A stretch of 6,918 bases of DNA from assembly GCA_900768345.1 (NCBI GenBank), contig CAAGCO010000001.1, positions 1 through 6,918 on the forward strand. The letters run 5' to 3'. Below the pieces are notes generated by a model that saw only the letters and a list, made by a program, of their open reading frames with translations, searched no databases and was not told where the DNA came from. Position 1 is the first letter of the stretch; each line of letters starts with the position of its first letter. This document shows, one piece after another, positions 1 to 6,679 of this stretch. Origin of the DNA: Bacilli bacterium (GTDB lineage: Bacteria; Bacillota_I; Bacilli_A; RF39; UBA660). A program made the position numbers and the translations under genes.

Positions 1-2096
1 GTGTAGCTTGATTCCTTAACAAACTGTGGTGTAAGTCGTGACCAGCTGTCTGTATCCTTATTATGCAGGAGATAACTATATGTATATGGCGCTGTTCCTC
101 CTGTTGCAGTTCCGCTTACTGTTACTTTCTGTCCTACATTTACCTTGTTTTTATCTGCACTTACACTGATACTTAAATTTTGCTTCCAATGAGCCCAAAG
201 AGCCTGACTTCCTGTTAACACATCTCCTTCTTTAACTTTAGTACCACCATTCTTTTCTGTATACCACCCCTCAAATGTATAACCATCTCTATATATTGTC
301 GGACTTCCCTGAAATTTAGGGTTTTCATATTGTGCATACAATACTACACTATCATTTTTGCTGTATGTATCTCCCGCAAAATAAGTGATACCACTACCAT
401 ATTTATCGGTGTTCCAACTCAAAAATGAGCAACTGAAGTACTGACCTCTCCGAGAAATAGTACCACCATTAGGATTGTAATATACAATATATGACTTATC
501 TGGCTTATTAGAACTAATTAATATATCTTTTCCATAATGTTTTTGTTCTGATTCGGGTGCATTCTGGCCACCATTTGCATCATATTCAATTGTATAAATA
601 TCATGTACATCTAATGTTTTCTCTAGGGCTATATCCTTCCCATTTATAGTTATAGTAGTTTTACATTTATATTTTCCAATGCTAGAAGCAGTAAATTCCA
701 GACTGCCAGAATCTTCCTTATTGTAACTTTTTTCTTTAATTTTTTCACCACTCGGTGAATACACTTCCTGTTTTACTGTATATTCTCTATTTCTATATTG
801 ATTAAATGCTAGATTGCTATTAGCATCAAACATTTTGTACCAGTAAATAACTTTTTGATTTTTTTCTACACTATCAACTTGACTGGAAAATGCATCATTA
901 AGTGACACACCATCTTCTATCTGATCTTTCCTTTCAATAAAATTTACCGTTCTCTCACTATTTCCATTCCAATCTCCTGTAACCTCTACTTTTCCTTTGT
1001 ATGTTCCTCCTGTCCTTGCATTTCCAATTTTAATCCAATTATTATCATTATTATAGGTATACGAGAATGCTTCTGTTTCATCTGGATTATATATGGTTTC
1101 TTTAACAGAATAATTACTACTCATAAGTTGATCTAAATACTTACCTGAATTTTTGTCAAAAATTTTATAACATAAATAAACATCATCTTGTGTATTACAT
1201 TCCTTAATCTCATTTCCCATAGGCGTATCAGAAAACCACGTTTCCATTTGTATATGATAACTAGGAGGAATTGTTCCACACATATATTCGGCATTTCCAG
1301 AAAGTGCAACCCAGCCTTGTCCACTACTCAATTTACCCCATGTATACCCACCATTATCTATTTTTTCGCAAATATAGATTTCAGTACCATTAGATAGTGT
1401 TCCAACAATAGAATTTGATGTTGAAGGTCCAGATCTAATATTCAAAACAGATGAAACAGATACCTTCCATCGTTCTGTTCCTTTGTGATCATCACAATTA
1501 TGTACCGGAATATCTGGATAATAATCATAATATCTGTACACAGAAACTCCTGCATTTTTAGATTTAAATGTACTAAAACTTTGTGTGTAATGCTTTACAG
1601 TTCCACGTCCATCCGAATTTGCGTCAAATATCTCAATTGTATTAGCACTTCCATCTACATTAACACAAATCATTGAATGTGGATTTCCTGAAGAATTTCT
1701 TCTTACCTGGATATAATCTCCGGGTGCAGCTTTTTCTAATAAGTTTTCCAACTGTCCTGCTGAATATCCAGGTCCTAAAGTTCCAATTGTCTTTATGTCA
1801 CTTGCTACATTATTTAATTTGTAATTTGTTGGATTACTTGAAAGCGCACCGTTACCAACTTGTTTTGATCCTCTATTAAATACATTATCAAATATCATAT
1901 GTGCGAATCCATAACATTGGCTACCGCCTGCATAACTCCACGTTCCTGTTCGTCCAACATACTGTTTCATTAAACTTTCAAGCTTTTGTGATACATCATT
2001 TCTTGTAATAGCGTATGCCTTAATAGACGGAGTCAACGTAACCATTAAACACATTACAATACAACAAACTACAAGTTTCTTAAACTTTTTTTTCAT
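1..2096 (-). CDS. Secreted multi-domain papain-fold (CHAP/NlpC-P60-like) cysteine peptidase or amidase with SH3, Ig-like and InlB-type repeats; 3' end outside window
   Basis: An open frame of 698 codons starts at ATG 2096 and runs off the left edge without a stop. Residues 1-29 form a Sec signal peptide: KKKFKK basic start, hydrophobic core, probable cleavage after KAYA. Residues about 35-200 look like a papain-fold peptidase/amidase: Cys61 in SQCYGFA, His140 in NPHSMI, and Asp158/Asn160 in FDANSDG are the likely catalytic set. Residues about 210-265 are a bacterial SH3 domain (LNIRSGPS at 218, QGWVAL ending it). Residues about 290-500 hold two related Ig-like modules 110 residues apart. Residues about 500-640 are InlB/Listeria-Bacteroides-type repeats (YDANGG, GYTFEGWYT, ALWAHWK). 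A PKD-like or triple-Tyr-like segment begins near 641. It probably acts outside the cell on peptidoglycan or surface polymers; this is a family-level inference. It is the last gene seen in the flippase-reductase operon, 24 nt after the reductase. Any C-terminal anchor lies outside the window. Confidence 0.85.
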   Translation of the reverse strand, partial: MKKKFKKLVVCCIVMCLMVTLTPSIKAYAITRNDVSQKLESLMKQYVGRTGTWSYAGGSQCYGFAHMIFDNVFNRGSKQVGNGALSSNPTNYKLNNVASDIKTIGTLGPGYSAGQLENLLEKAAPGDYIQVRRNSSGNPHSMICVNVDGSANTIEIFDANSDGRGTVKHYTQSFSTFKSKNAGVSVYRYYDYYPDIPVHNCDDHKGTERWKVSVSSVLNIRSGPSTSNSIVGTLSNGTEIYICEKIDNGGYTWGKLSSGQGWVALSGNAEYMCGTIPPSYHIQMETWFSDTPMGNEIKECNTQDDVYLCYKIFDKNSGKYLDQLMSSNYSVKETIYNPDETEAFSYTYNNDNNWIKIGNARTGGTYKGKVEVTGDWNGNSERTVNFIERKDQIEDGVSLNDAFSSQVDSVEKNQKVIYWYKMFDANSNLAFNQYRNREYTVKQEVYSPSGEKIKEKSYNKEDSGSLEFTASSIGKYKCKTTITINGKDIALEKTLDVHDIYTIEYDANGGQNAPESEQKHYGKDILISSNKPDKSYIVYYNPNGGTISRRGQYFSCSFLSWNTDKYGSGITYFAGDTYSKNDSVVLYAQYENPKFQGSPTIYRDGYTFEGWYTEKNGGTKVKEGDVLTGSQALWAHWKQNLSISVSADKNKVNVGQKVTVSGTATGGTAPYTYSYLLHNKDTDSWSRLTPQFVKESSY

Positions 2097-2103
2097 ATGA
2101 ATA

Positions 2104-2110
2104 CCTCCCT
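2104..2110 (-). promoter_or_regulatory. Strong Shine-Dalgarno for the secreted peptidase
   Basis: On the minus strand AGGGAGG stands 7 nt before ATG 2096. It is the strongest ribosome site in the window and fixes the start directly ahead of the signal peptide. It lies in the 24-nt gap after the reductase stop codon, so independent and efficient initiation within the operon is likely. Confidence 0.8.
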
Positions 2111-2120
2111 GTGTTATATA

Positions 2121-3032
2121 TTATAATTGCTTAAAATCGCAATTGTCCGGATCGTATCTTAATCTACTATTAATATTAATCCCCATAATCTGTTCAATCT
2201 CACTTTCTGTCAATGAAAAATCATTAATATCTAAATTAGCTATCATATGCTCTATATTTGACGAATTAACAATAGGGATGTTGCCAATCTGTTGATGCCA
2301 TCTTAATATAATTTGCGCTAGTGTTTTATTATACTTTTGTGCTATGGGCAGCAAACATGTCTTTCTCAGCCTCTCATCCATTCTAGCTGTTGATGTATAT
2401 GCCATTATCTGGATCCCACAATTATTACAATATTCTCTCAATTCATTTTGTGTAAACAACGGATGACATTCTACCTCATTTACCATAGGCATAATCGTAG
2501 CATATGATTTTAACTCTTCTAAATGATGTATATTAAAATTACAAACACCTATCGCCTTACATTTACCTTCACTATATAATTTTTCCATTTCTTTCCAACT
2601 ATCTATAAAATGTCCTTCAACAGGCCAATGCATTAAATACAAATCAACATAATCTGTTTTCAATGCTTTGAGACTGTTTTCAAGCCCTTCTCTTACACTT
2701 CCATTATATTGATCTGTATTACATAATTTAGTAACTAAAAAATAAGACTCTCGTGGATATTTATTTAAAGTATTTCCTAATACCAATTCGCTTGCACCGT
2801 AAGCTCTAGATGTATCGAAGCACTTGCAGCCATGCTGCATCGAAATATCAACAATCTTCGATAAATTAATATTCATTAATGCATTCTTTTTATCCTTATT
2901 CAAAATTACTTTGATTTTATTTTTAGCTATTTTTGCTTTTCTCTTAATGCCTGTTGAATATATATTTGTAATTCCCGTTCCAAAACATAAATCCGGCATT
3001 ATAACATCATTACATAAAACAATATCTTTCAT
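2121..3032 (-). CDS. Aldo/keto reductase family protein (303 aa)
   Basis: A cytosolic NAD(P)H-dependent carbonyl reductase of the AKR TIM-barrel family. The full catalytic tetrad is visible: Asp73 and Tyr78 in FDTSRAYG, Lys102 in VTKL, and His135 in LMHWP. Other family marks are DYVDLYLMHWP (127-137), GVCNF (162-166) and NEVECHP (185-191). The start at ATG 3032 gives the usual N-terminus (PDLCFGTG). Two things are odd. About 28 extra residues rich in Lys/Arg lie between FGTG (17-20) and FDTS (72-75). The usual IPKS cofactor-phosphate motif is replaced by IPIVNSS (252-258), so the coenzyme preference may differ from NADPH. The gene follows the flippase stop by 13 nt and has AGAGG 9 nt before its ATG, so it is translationally close to it. 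A role in making or modifying a sugar or surface metabolite is inferred from context; the substrate is unknown. Confidence 0.9.
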   Translation of the reverse strand: MKDIVLCNDVIMPDLCFGTGITNIYSTGIKRKAKIAKNKIKVILNKDKKNALMNINLSKIVDISMQHGCKCFDTSRAYGASELVLGNTLNKYPRESYFLVTKLCNTDQYNGSVREGLENSLKALKTDYVDLYLMHWPVEGHFIDSWKEMEKLYSEGKCKAIGVCNFNIHHLEELKSYATIMPMVNEVECHPLFTQNELREYCNNCGIQIMAYTSTARMDERLRKTCLLPIAQKYNKTLAQIILRWHQQIGNIPIVNSSNIEHMIANLDINDFSLTESEIEQIMGININSRLRYDPDNCDFKQL

Positions 3033-3045
3033 TTATCCTAACCTC

Positions 3046-4569
3046 TTATCTTTTCTTTAACATTCTAAATAATATACCTTTTGCTTGTATATACTCATCC
3101 TTTTTCCGAAAAACTAAATTTTGCACAAAAAACGGAACCAAAAGGCAAACTACCAACTTTAATATTAATTCTAATATCCCTCCAATATTAATATTTAAAC
3201 AAACAAAATAAACTATTAAAGATGTTATCAACGTAATCAATACATATTTTGAAATATCTAATATATAGGAATACAATGGCTTTTTATACACTAATGAGAA
3301 CAGGTTATGTATCAACCATGGCATTGAAATAAAAATATAGCTTAAAACCGTTGATAATATAATTCCATATAATCCACAATACTGCACTAAAACTATATTC
3401 AATATCAAATTAACACTGGCACCAACTAATGGACGAAATCTATCAGAATGCCATAATCCTGCCGCATCTTTAATTGAAGCCCATAACATAGCAAGTTCCA
3501 AGCAGTAAAATAATACACAAAATAGAATCACAAATCTATAATCAAGAATATATTTGTTTCCAACCCACAATCTTATAAAAGGCTGATATAATCCAATAAA
3601 ACAACAACAACAGATACACAAAATATAACATATTATAAATGAAAACACTTTAAAATCCTTATAATTTTTTTCAATTGTCTCTGTTACTAAGCTATTACCA
3701 ATTCCAGCCGTTATAGAACTAAATAAAACAGTAATGAATCCGCAAACCGCATTCATAATAAAATAATAATTTTGATAAACCGCTAATGTTGTCAACCCCA
3801 GAAAAGCTGATATAACGATTGTATCAGCTGAGTTTGTAATAGTACCTCCCAACTTTGCTGTGAACAAATCTCTTATTCTACGATTTATAGTTTTTATTTC
3901 TGAACTTTCTAACTTGCCATTCGGTCTATAATCCGGAAACATCTTAGTAACAACCATTGCAATAACAATATTTGTCATTGCCTGTGTAAATAGCGCCACT
4001 ATCACATATGCATAATAGTTTTTGAACAAAACTAATACTAAAATCTGCAATGCGTATTGAACCGTATTTGTAACTAATGTTACCTTACTTGTAACATCTG
4101 TCCTTTGATGTGCATCCAACAAACAATTTTTATATGCAAATAGCCAATATGATAATACCGTAACTGCTAAATTTAAGATATATAATATATAAATATTAAT
4201 ATCAGGTGGTACATCGCTTTTTATCAGTTTAGGTATAAACGGTGTCAAGCATGCACCTATGATTGCAATTACTAGTCCTATCACCCTATAATATGTACGA
4301 TACAATCTCATCAATGCACAGATTCTTGTTTCGTCATCTATTGCAATAGGCTTGTACATACTATACACCATTGCACTTCCAACACCAAGTTCTGCTAAGT
4401 TAAGCACCTGTAATATTGAGGTAAACAAACTATTCAATCCCAGATACTGTACTCCCATTAAGTAAATCATTACCGTACGCATAACAAATGGAATTACTAT
4501 CTGATAAGCTTTTAGCATAACTCCAAATACAATATTTCTGCCTGCGTTTTTTGTTCGTTCTATTTTCAT
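3046..4569 (-). CDS. Wzx-type oligosaccharide flippase / polysaccharide biosynthesis membrane protein (507 aa)
   Basis: A polytopic inner-membrane protein of the MOP (MATE-like) superfamily, polysaccharide-transport branch, which flips undecaprenyl-linked glycan units to the outer face for capsule, exopolysaccharide or wall-glycan assembly. Seen directly: about 12-14 hydrophobic segments along 507 residues, the normal length. The N-terminal pattern is typical: NIVFGVMLKAYQIVIPFVMR (12-31), a conserved YLGLNSLFTSIL (42-53) and LAELGVGSAMVYSMYKPIA (58-76). Mid-protein features include LFTAKLGGTITNSADTIVISAF (235-256) and RLWVGNKYIL (333-342). AAAGG stands 9 nt before ATG 4569. An unusual run of Cys (314, 318, 320-323) sits in one helix. 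Downstream genes are the reductase and the secreted peptidase. No glycosyltransferase is in the window, so the transported glycan cannot be named. Confidence 0.92.
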   Translation of the reverse strand: MKIERTKNAGRNIVFGVMLKAYQIVIPFVMRTVMIYLMGVQYLGLNSLFTSILQVLNLAELGVGSAMVYSMYKPIAIDDETRICALMRLYRTYYRVIGLVIAIIGACLTPFIPKLIKSDVPPDINIYILYILNLAVTVLSYWLFAYKNCLLDAHQRTDVTSKVTLVTNTVQYALQILVLVLFKNYYAYVIVALFTQAMTNIVIAMVVTKMFPDYRPNGKLESSEIKTINRRIRDLFTAKLGGTITNSADTIVISAFLGLTTLAVYQNYYFIMNAVCGFITVLFSSITAGIGNSLVTETIEKNYKDFKVFSFIICYILCICCCCFIGLYQPFIRLWVGNKYILDYRFVILFCVLFYCLELAMLWASIKDAAGLWHSDRFRPLVGASVNLILNIVLVQYCGLYGIILSTVLSYIFISMPWLIHNLFSLVYKKPLYSYILDISKYVLITLITSLIVYFVCLNINIGGILELILKLVVCLLVPFFVQNLVFRKKDEYIQAKGILFRMLKKR

Positions 4570-4653
4570 TTACATGTACCTTTACCTTTAATCACTTGCA
4601 TGCAATGCATCATCAACATACGTCTTTTAAATCATTAATAATATTAGCACATT
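4570..4653. other. 84-nt spacer between the split membrane gene and the flippase
   Basis: This is the longest intergenic gap in the window. It holds the flippase ribosome site (4579-4583 read on the minus strand) and a perfect 10-bp palindrome TTGCATGCAA at 4596-4605. No GC-rich stem followed by a T-run is visible, so I call no terminator. A TTGATG hexamer is present on the minus strand without a good -10 partner, so I call no promoter. If the flippase has its own promoter, this is where it would be; the palindrome could be an operator or chance. Confidence 0.4.
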
Positions 4654-5589
4654 TCACACCCTATATTTAATATAAATCAACACCACTAACAACATAAAAT
4701 TTATAATGGAAAAGTAAGGATATCGGCAAAATGCTCTCTTGGCGAAATTACAAACCGGTGCCTTCAAATTAGCCAACAAATTCTTTCTTTTTAAAAACTT
4801 TTGCATTTCATTTTCATTATTAAAATCAGCTATCCTAGTGTCATATTTGTAAACCACGAACTTATTATCCTCATCAAAATTCCACCAAAAAGGATATTTG
4901 CCATCTAAAACTAATCTACAACCTATATTAACATCTGTAAGCTTAGCCATCAAATATGCCACAGAAAATAAGACGTTACAAACTATTAAAACTGCCAATG
5001 CAATACAAAAAGCCCTATTCCCTTGTATAAATTTAAAAATATAATCACATGCTACTTTATTTACTGTAGAATCATTAACCTTCATTTCCAAAACAATTTT
5101 CAACAACATAGAAAATCCACTACACAAAATAACCACACTTCCAATTAAATTCGTATAAAATATAATTGGGTATCGCATTCTAAATCTCGATACTATATCT
5201 TTCCAATAAACATATTCTGAAGTTGCAGATATATTCCTATCCAACAATTTTGACAAAAAATAGAGGAACATGAATATAATATCAAATATTATTAATCCAC
5301 ATAAAGTACATATAAGTACCAATTTATCAATAGATGTTTCGCTTACATCACCAAGTGTCTTTGTAAATACTGTTGTTCCACCAAAGAATACCATTACAAT
5401 AGCCGAAAAAATACCTAAAATTGCTATAAAATTAGAGTATGCATCATCCGTGTGTTTAATTATTCTATTGACCTTTTCATTTTGAATAGTTATTTGATTT
5501 CCCACATCATTAAGCATCCCCCTAACTTCCTCTGTCTTAATTTCATTTTCCTCAATTCCATTAAGATATGTAATTCTAGCAGTTTCCAA
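4654..5589 (-). CDS. Multi-pass membrane protein, C-terminal piece of a frameshifted gene (311 aa as nominal ORF)
   Basis: The nominal start is TTG 5589, with no ribosome site before it. The frame is open upstream to 5643, adding 18 codons (KKEYGIAEC...HVN) that read as natural protein, so this is probably the continuation of the 109-residue ORF. Numbering from TTG: a polar, coiled-coil-prone stretch at about 12-50, then about five membrane segments near 53-72, 88-114, 141-166, 193-216 and 292-308. Two halves resemble each other: a helix ending in SKLLDRNI (113-120) followed by RYP (139), and a helix ending in AKLTDVNI (215-222) followed by RYP (289). The second half carries a longer polar loop (DGKYPFWWNFDEDN). 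No enzyme motif is recognised. Its place right after a Panacea gene makes it a candidate toxin or effector of a PanAT-like pair; this is inference. It may be inactive because of the frame break. Confidence 0.7.
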   Translation of the reverse strand: METARITYLNGIEENEIKTEEVRGMLNDVGNQITIQNEKVNRIIKHTDDAYSNFIAILGIFSAIVMVFFGGTTVFTKTLGDVSETSIDKLVLICTLCGLIIFDIIFMFLYFLSKLLDRNISATSEYVYWKDIVSRFRMRYPIIFYTNLIGSVVILCSGFSMLLKIVLEMKVNDSTVNKVACDYIFKFIQGNRAFCIALAVLIVCNVLFSVAYLMAKLTDVNIGCRLVLDGKYPFWWNFDEDNKFVVYKYDTRIADFNNENEMQKFLKRKNLLANLKAPVCNFAKRAFCRYPYFSIINFMLLVVLIYIKYRV

Positions 5590-5591
5590 AT

Positions 5592-5921
5592 TTACATGAT
5601 CATATAACTTCTTAATGCACTCAGCAATTCCGTACTCCTTTTTTTAACAGAAAAGTCATATAGAAGTTGTAGATTATGCCCTATTAATGTAATATCCTGT
5701 CCATCTTGATTTAATTGTATCAATTTCTGAAATACATCCGAATAATAATGTCTAAAATCAATATTTCCACTATTCCCTATATAAATATATCTTATATCTG
5801 TATACAGTTCACCTCTTAATACTGAATCACTTGAAATATCCCTTATATTGAGTTTTTTGATTAATTCAGCAAATTTTTTTCTTCTTTTTTGTTCTTCATC
5901 GCTACTTATCATATTATCCAC
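5592..5921 (-). CDS. Soluble N-terminal piece of the split membrane-protein gene (109 aa)
   Basis: The start may be GTG 5921 (overlapping the Panacea stop by 8 nt) or ATG 5912, just past that stop. AAGGA lies only 3 nt before the GTG but 12 nt before the ATG, so the choice is open. The protein is charged and helical at first (EEQKRRKKFAELIKKL, 9-24), followed by a segment with RDISSDSVLRGELYTDIRYI (27-46) and FRHYYSDVF (56-64). It has no membrane segment. At Lys93-Lys94 the DNA is a run of seven A. From there this frame yields an unconvincing tail, RSTELLSALRSYMIM, and stops at 5592. The -1 frame instead continues smoothly into the 311-residue membrane ORF. I read the two as one gene product of about 422 residues. 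I do not recognise an enzymatic domain. Confidence 0.6.
   Translation of the reverse strand: MDNMISSDEEQKRRKKFAELIKKLNIRDISSDSVLRGELYTDIRYIYIGNSGNIDFRHYYSDVFQKLIQLNQDGQDITLIGHNLQLLYDFSVKKRSTELLSALRSYMIM
5639..5645 (-). other. A7 homopolymer at the frame break
   Basis: The minus strand reads GTT AAA AAA AGG in the frame of the 109-residue ORF. Re-reading one A (-1) leads into the frame of the 311-residue ORF, whose own frame is closed just upstream by TAA at 5644-5646. The base before the run is T, so the phase does not form a canonical X-XXY-YYZ tandem-slip site. Polymerase slippage or an indel is the more likely origin. The run is followed directly by GGAG, which could act as a ribosome site for a rare ATT start at 5628; I consider this unlikely. 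Confidence 0.6.
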
Positions 5922-6357
5922 AAATCCTTATCAACTCACATGGAATAACACTTCTATTTCCCATACCATTTCTATAAACTCTATCCCACGCGCCACCTTT
6001 TCTATGGGTTTCGTCAACCAGTCTCCACGGATTTACACTTCGTTGTCTTTCTATTATCGGATCAATAAACTTCTGGACTCTGGCATCTATATGAACATTG
6101 TATGTTTCTATTATGCTCATTGAACCATATGTACAATATACATAATATACACTATGCACAACCGGTCCCCATTGCCATGCTTCAATTTCATCCCCAAAAA
6201 GAGCACTACTCTTTTTCTCTGTAATCCTAATTTCACTTTGTAGAAAAGCTTTCTGCAAATTATAAAGAATTTTTTGTAACTGAAGATTGCTTATAGGACA
6301 ATTTTCTATATTGCATTTTGAAATAATATATTTTGCAATATCTAATGCACTATACAT
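5914..6357 (-). CDS. Panacea (DUF4065 / SocA-like) domain protein, putative antitoxin (147 aa)
   Basis: The whole protein is one Panacea domain. Visible family marks, numbered from ATG 6357: ALDIAKYII (4-12), ISNLQLQKILYNLQ (22-35), LFGDEIEAWQWGPVVHSVY (53-71), and a C-terminal LVDETH followed by AW (113-124). Members include SocA of Caulobacter, a ClpXP adaptor that delivers the SocB toxin, and the PanA antitoxins that neutralise many unrelated toxins encoded next door. The protein is probably cytosolic. I prefer ATG 6357 to the in-frame ATG 6372 because GGAGGG lies 7 nt before the former, while the latter overlaps that ribosome site. The stop at 5914 overlaps or abuts the start of the membrane gene, the translational coupling typical of toxin-antitoxin pairs. 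Domain assignment is confident; function as an antitoxin here is inferred. Confidence 0.88.
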   Translation of the reverse strand: MYSALDIAKYIISKCNIENCPISNLQLQKILYNLQKAFLQSEIRITEKKSSALFGDEIEAWQWGPVVHSVYYVYCTYGSMSIIETYNVHIDARVQKFIDPIIERQRSVNPWRLVDETHRKGGAWDRVYRNGMGNRSVIPCELIRICG

Positions 6358-6364
6358 ACAACCA

Positions 6365-6370
6365 CCCTCC
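6365..6370 (-). promoter_or_regulatory. Shine-Dalgarno that fixes the Panacea start
   Basis: GGAGGG on the minus strand ends 7 nt before ATG 6357. It overlaps the upstream in-frame ATG at 6370-6372, which is therefore unlikely to be the real start; using it would add only five residues (MEGGC). Confidence 0.75.
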
Positions 6371-6380
6371 ATTTAGCATT

Positions 6381-6665
6381 TCAATCTATCCGAATTAAAT
6401 ATTTTCCAGTTTTAAAGTTGGTATTTATAGTCAACAAATCCGTTCCTCTAGTCATTTCGCTCATTAACACATTTAACAAAAATTTGCTCAAAGATTTTTT
6501 AGAAGATTTTTCATTCCTTATCAGATACTTCTTTGCTAACTCAAAACCAGCTTCATTATCTGTAAGGTTCATCTCTTCTATTGTTTTTCGTATTCTATTA
6601 GCTGCATAAACATCTTGCTTTATGTACAATTGTCTATTTTCTCGCTTAAAATATCTAAACTTCAT
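6381..6665 (-). CDS. Hypothetical small basic protein (94 aa)
   Basis: I do not recognise this protein. It starts at ATG 6665, 14 nt after the transketolase stop, with a weak AGAGA site 8 nt upstream, and ends at 6381, 23 nt before the Panacea ATG. It is rich in Lys and Arg, has no signal peptide or membrane helix, and is predicted mostly helical in the middle (AANRIRKTIEEMNL at 21-34, ELAKKYLIR at 42-50, LSKFLLNVLMSEM at 59-71), with a short strand-like end (GKYLIRID). It could be a regulator or third component of the Panacea module, or a remnant of a longer gene. Codon use is AT-rich like its left-hand neighbours and unlike the transketolase. The long in-frame ORF and tight spacing support it being real; function is unknown. 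Confidence 0.6.
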   Translation of the reverse strand: MKFRYFKRENRQLYIKQDVYAANRIRKTIEEMNLTDNEAGFELAKKYLIRNEKSSKKSLSKFLLNVLMSEMTRGTDLLTINTNFKTGKYLIRID

Positions 6666-6679
6666 AATATTAATCTCTA

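Larger units (their letters stand above)
4654..5921 (-). pseudogene. Probable single membrane-protein gene (~422 aa) interrupted by a -1 frame break
   Basis: This entry joins the 109- and 311-residue ORFs. The two frames overlap as open sequence between 5592 and 5643 and meet exactly at the A7 run at 5639-5645. Joining them with a -1 shift gives a cytosolic N-terminal region of about 110 residues followed by the coiled-coil-prone stretch and about five membrane segments. The TTG otherwise needed for the second ORF has no Shine-Dalgarno, and the tail of the first ORF looks random. A one-base indel in a homopolymer (natural phase-off mutation or sequencing error) is the simplest explanation; slippage-dependent expression is possible. 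I recall similar undivided Firmicutes proteins but cannot check that here. Confidence 0.6.

Noticed and set aside
1133..1324. 63-codon minus-strand ORF in another frame of the secreted peptidase gene
   Set aside because: It overlaps the SH3 and Ig-like coding region in a different frame and looks random.
1188..1397. Short plus-strand ORFs opposite the secreted peptidase (also 1485-1676 and 1673-1879)
   Set aside because: They lie antisense to a continuous, domain-rich 698-codon frame and have no ribosome site or recognisable product.
2824..3060. Plus-strand ORF of 78 codons opposite the reductase start
   Set aside because: Hydrophobic-looking only because it mirrors a Lys-rich coding stretch; no ribosome site.
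4596..4605. Palindrome TTGCATGCAA as a terminator
   Set aside because: Too short and AT-rich, with no T-run following on the transcribed strand; noted only as a possible operator.
5587..5589. TTG as a genuine start for the 311-residue membrane ORF
   Set aside because: No Shine-Dalgarno precedes it, and the frame stays open with sensible residues back to the A7 run.
5639..5645. Programmed -1 ribosomal frameshift
   Set aside because: The frame reads GTT AAA AAA AGG, so the tandem-slip phase is not canonical, and I saw no convincing downstream stem. It is kept only as a lesser alternative to an indel.
5848..6123. Plus-strand ORFs opposite the Panacea and membrane genes (also 5270-5485 and 6418-6609)
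   Set aside because: Antisense shadows of better supported minus-strand genes.
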